Shown here piece by piece: positions 62,536 through 64,000 of a stretch of DNA of 64,000 bases (its first letter is position 1; each line of letters begins with the position of its first letter). Source of the DNA: Pseudomonadota bacterium (GTDB lineage Bacteria > Pseudomonadota > Alphaproteobacteria > Dongiales > Dongiaceae); contig JAJYUT010000001.1 in NCBI GenBank assembly GCA_021792365.1, forward strand, positions 620,001 to 684,000, given 5' to 3'. The notes under the pieces were generated by a model. That model was given only the letters and a program-made list of their open reading frames with translations. It ran no database searches and was not told the DNA's origin. Both the position numbers and the translations under genes were made by a program.

Positions 62536-64000
62536 TCACGACGTTGGGCGGAAGATGGGCTTGCCCCGGGCGCCGTGGATGAAGGGCGAGCGCCCGGTCA
62601 GGTAATAGCCTGCCGCCTGCACGCCGGATGCTTGCGATGCGGGTTCCTTCAGCAACCCTGCCCTTCGGAACCCTTCGACCAGGTGATCCTGGTCGGCGGG
62701 ATTGCGATAGGGCTCCTTGCGCACCACCGAGGCGGCGGAGAAAAGCGGCGCCTCCCGCGCGATCGCGGTGGCAATGCCGCGCGCCGCTTCGATCCGTCCT
62801 GCCATCGCGTGGGCCGCGGCCGCATAGGCCTTGGCCCAGGTCGGCGGATCGGGCACGTGCTGCAGCGCCTTTGCCGCCTCGTCATAGCGGCGGGCGTTGA
62901 ACAGCGCGGCCCCCAGCAGATTCCAGTACCACGTGGCGTCGAAATAGGGGTCGATGCGCCGGGCCAGCTCGAACCACTCGACGCCTTCATCCGGCCGGCC
63001 GAGGAAGCTGCATGCCGCGCCCATCGCCGCCAGCTCAGCCGGGCTGTTGGCGTTGAGCTCGATGGCGCGGCGGTAGTGCAGCTCGCTCCGCTCGTAGGAC
63101 TTGCAATGCAGCAGGATCCAGCCCAGCGTCTCGCGGCATTCGTAGTCGTCCGGGTCGAGCGCGACCGCCTTGTCCGCGTGCCCGAGCGCCTTGCCGAGCA
63201 CGTCCTGCGCGTCGTCGGTACGGCGGAACCACTCGCACAGCAGCACGACCGCGAGGCCCGCATGGGCGCGCGGATAATCCGGATCGAGCGCCAGCGCCTG
63301 CTCGAAGAAGCGCCGCGCCGCCGCCTCCTGCGCGGGATCGCCGATCAGCGCCTGCGCCGTCTGGCCGCGCAGCACACAATCATAGGCGGCGAGATTGGCC
63401 GGCGCCTTGCGCCTGGCCAGCGCCGAGCCGGCCTGCCGCACGCGTCCGACCAGCGTGCCGACGATGGTGCGCACCAGCTCGTCGGACATCGCGAACAGAT
63501 CCTCTGCGCCGCGGTCGAAGCGCTCCGCCCACACCTGGTTGCCGCTGTCGGTCTGGATCAGCTGCGCGGAAAGCCGCAGCTTCGCGCTGCGCCGCCGGAT
63601 GCTGCCGGTCACGATGTAATCGGCGGCAAGGGCGCGGCCGATCTGCTGCGGATCGGCATGCGGCGCGCGGAAGCGGAAGCTGGAATCGCGCGCCACCACC
63701 CGCAGTTCGCGGAAGCGCGACAGATCGGTGATGATGTCCTCGGTCACGCCGTCGGCGAAATAGTCCTGGTCCGCATCGCCCCCGACATTGGCGAAGGGCA
63801 GGACGGCGATGGCGGGCCAGGTCGAGCGTTCCGCCTCGCGCGCCGTCGCATGGCCGATCAGCGCGCGATCCGTCGCGATGATGTCGGCGCCGGTGCGGCA
63901 GGACCTGGTCCTGACCGCGCCGACGAAGCGGATGCCGCGCCCGTGGACGGTCCGGATGAACTTCTGCTGCCGGCCATCGTCGCCGATCGCCTTGCGCGCC
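62536..64000 (-). CDS. Winged-helix regulator with TolB-like and TPR domains, 5' end outside window
   Basis: The minus strand is open from the stop at 62536 to the window edge (488 codons). At the edge is the end of an OmpR-type winged helix, DGRQQKFIRTVHGRGIRFVG. A TolB_N-like/FlgO-like domain follows with WPAIAVLPFANVGGDADQDY, FADGVTEDIITDLSRFRELR and VVARDSSF. The C-terminal half is a row of TPR-like repeats such as FFEQALALDPDYPRAHAGLA. This architecture (winged helix, then TolB-like, then TPR) is known in alphaproteobacteria, often named adenylate-cyclase-like or CadC-like. Signal and targets are unknown. Confidence 0.9.
   Translation of the reverse strand, partial: ARKAIGDDGRQQKFIRTVHGRGIRFVGAVRTRSCRTGADIIATDRALIGHATAREAERSTWPAIAVLPFANVGGDADQDYFADGVTEDIITDLSRFRELRVVARDSSFRFRAPHADPQQIGRALAADYIVTGSIRRRSAKLRLSAQLIQTDSGNQVWAERFDRGAEDLFAMSDELVRTIVGTLVGRVRQAGSALARRKAPANLAAYDCVLRGQTAQALIGDPAQEAAARRFFEQALALDPDYPRAHAGLAVVLLCEWFRRTDDAQDVLGKALGHADKAVALDPDDYECRETLGWILLHCKSYERSELHYRRAIELNANSPAELAAMGAACSFLGRPDEGVEWFELARRIDPYFDATWYWNLLGAALFNARRYDEAAKALQHVPDPPTWAKAYAAAAHAMAGRIEAARGIATAIAREAPLFSAASVVRKEPYRNPADQDHLVEGFRRAGLLKEPASQASGVQAAGYYLTGRSPFIHGARGKPIFRPTS

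Overview
The window is high-G+C, gene-dense bacterial chromosome with no rRNA, tRNA, insertion sequence, prophage or CRISPR array that I can see. It reads as an alphaproteobacterium, most likely of Rhodospirillales type. The evidence is the gene order DUF3576 lipoprotein - leuS - lptE - holA, an HWE-type histidine kinase, a GTP cyclohydrolase II with a degenerate N-terminal half, a SecB export chaperone, PAS_5 and DUF2252 proteins, and three tandem porins that each end in Phe. The genus is inference.

Layout. 1-10.1 kb: the edge of an FAD amine/amino-acid oxidoreductase, an ogt + DUF255 pair, dnaQ, a divergent ArsR regulator / YghU-like GST unit with a palindrome and tandem repeats between them, cold-shock protein, Ohr, two small paralogous membrane proteins, ThpR, SecB and an OsmC protein. 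10.4-24.5 kb: an orphan outer-membrane barrel, a monooxygenase-GST-hydrolase run, two very small genes, DUF1203, GFA, the YifB ATPase, a ketopantoate-reductase-like enzyme, GNAT, DUF4242, a very large LuxR/ATPase regulator, DUF1772, dodecin and a Cache-HWE kinase. 24.9-26.4 kb: a membrane protein translationally coupled to a protein that is only the C-terminal half (domains III-V) of elongation factor G. 26.4-39.4 kb: lipoprotein, SDR, PAS_5, 2OG oxygenase, DUF2252, a kinase with a LOV-like PAS domain lacking the photoactive Cys, adenylate cyclase, methyltransferase, MBL hydrolase, cupin, TauE exporter, and a divergent FMN reductase / HxlR pair.

39.6-52.4 kb: two Gly-rich secreted proteins with their own terminators, Hsp20, an orphan OmpR-type regulator, ribA, secreted and unknown proteins, a frameshifted L,D-transpeptidase, yggS, three tandem porins with strong terminators and a sulfotransferase. 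52.5-64 kb: the conserved DUF3576-leuS-lptE-holA block, a hybrid kinase, a redoxin/2OG-oxygenase fusion, a small membrane peptide, and the edge of a winged-helix/TPR regulator.

Themes. Thiol, peroxide and electrophile defence recurs (Ohr, OsmC, two GSTs, GFA, FMN reductase, redoxin fusion), as does signalling (three histidine kinases, one orphan response regulator, one cyclase, four other regulators). Intergenic DNA carries two copies of a 101-bp palindromic repeat, a second long inverted repeat, several short tandem repeats, and a 30-nt exact in-phase copy of yifB codons. The most unusual gene is the G-domain-less EF-G-like protein. I found no multi-gene system that I would confidently call new.
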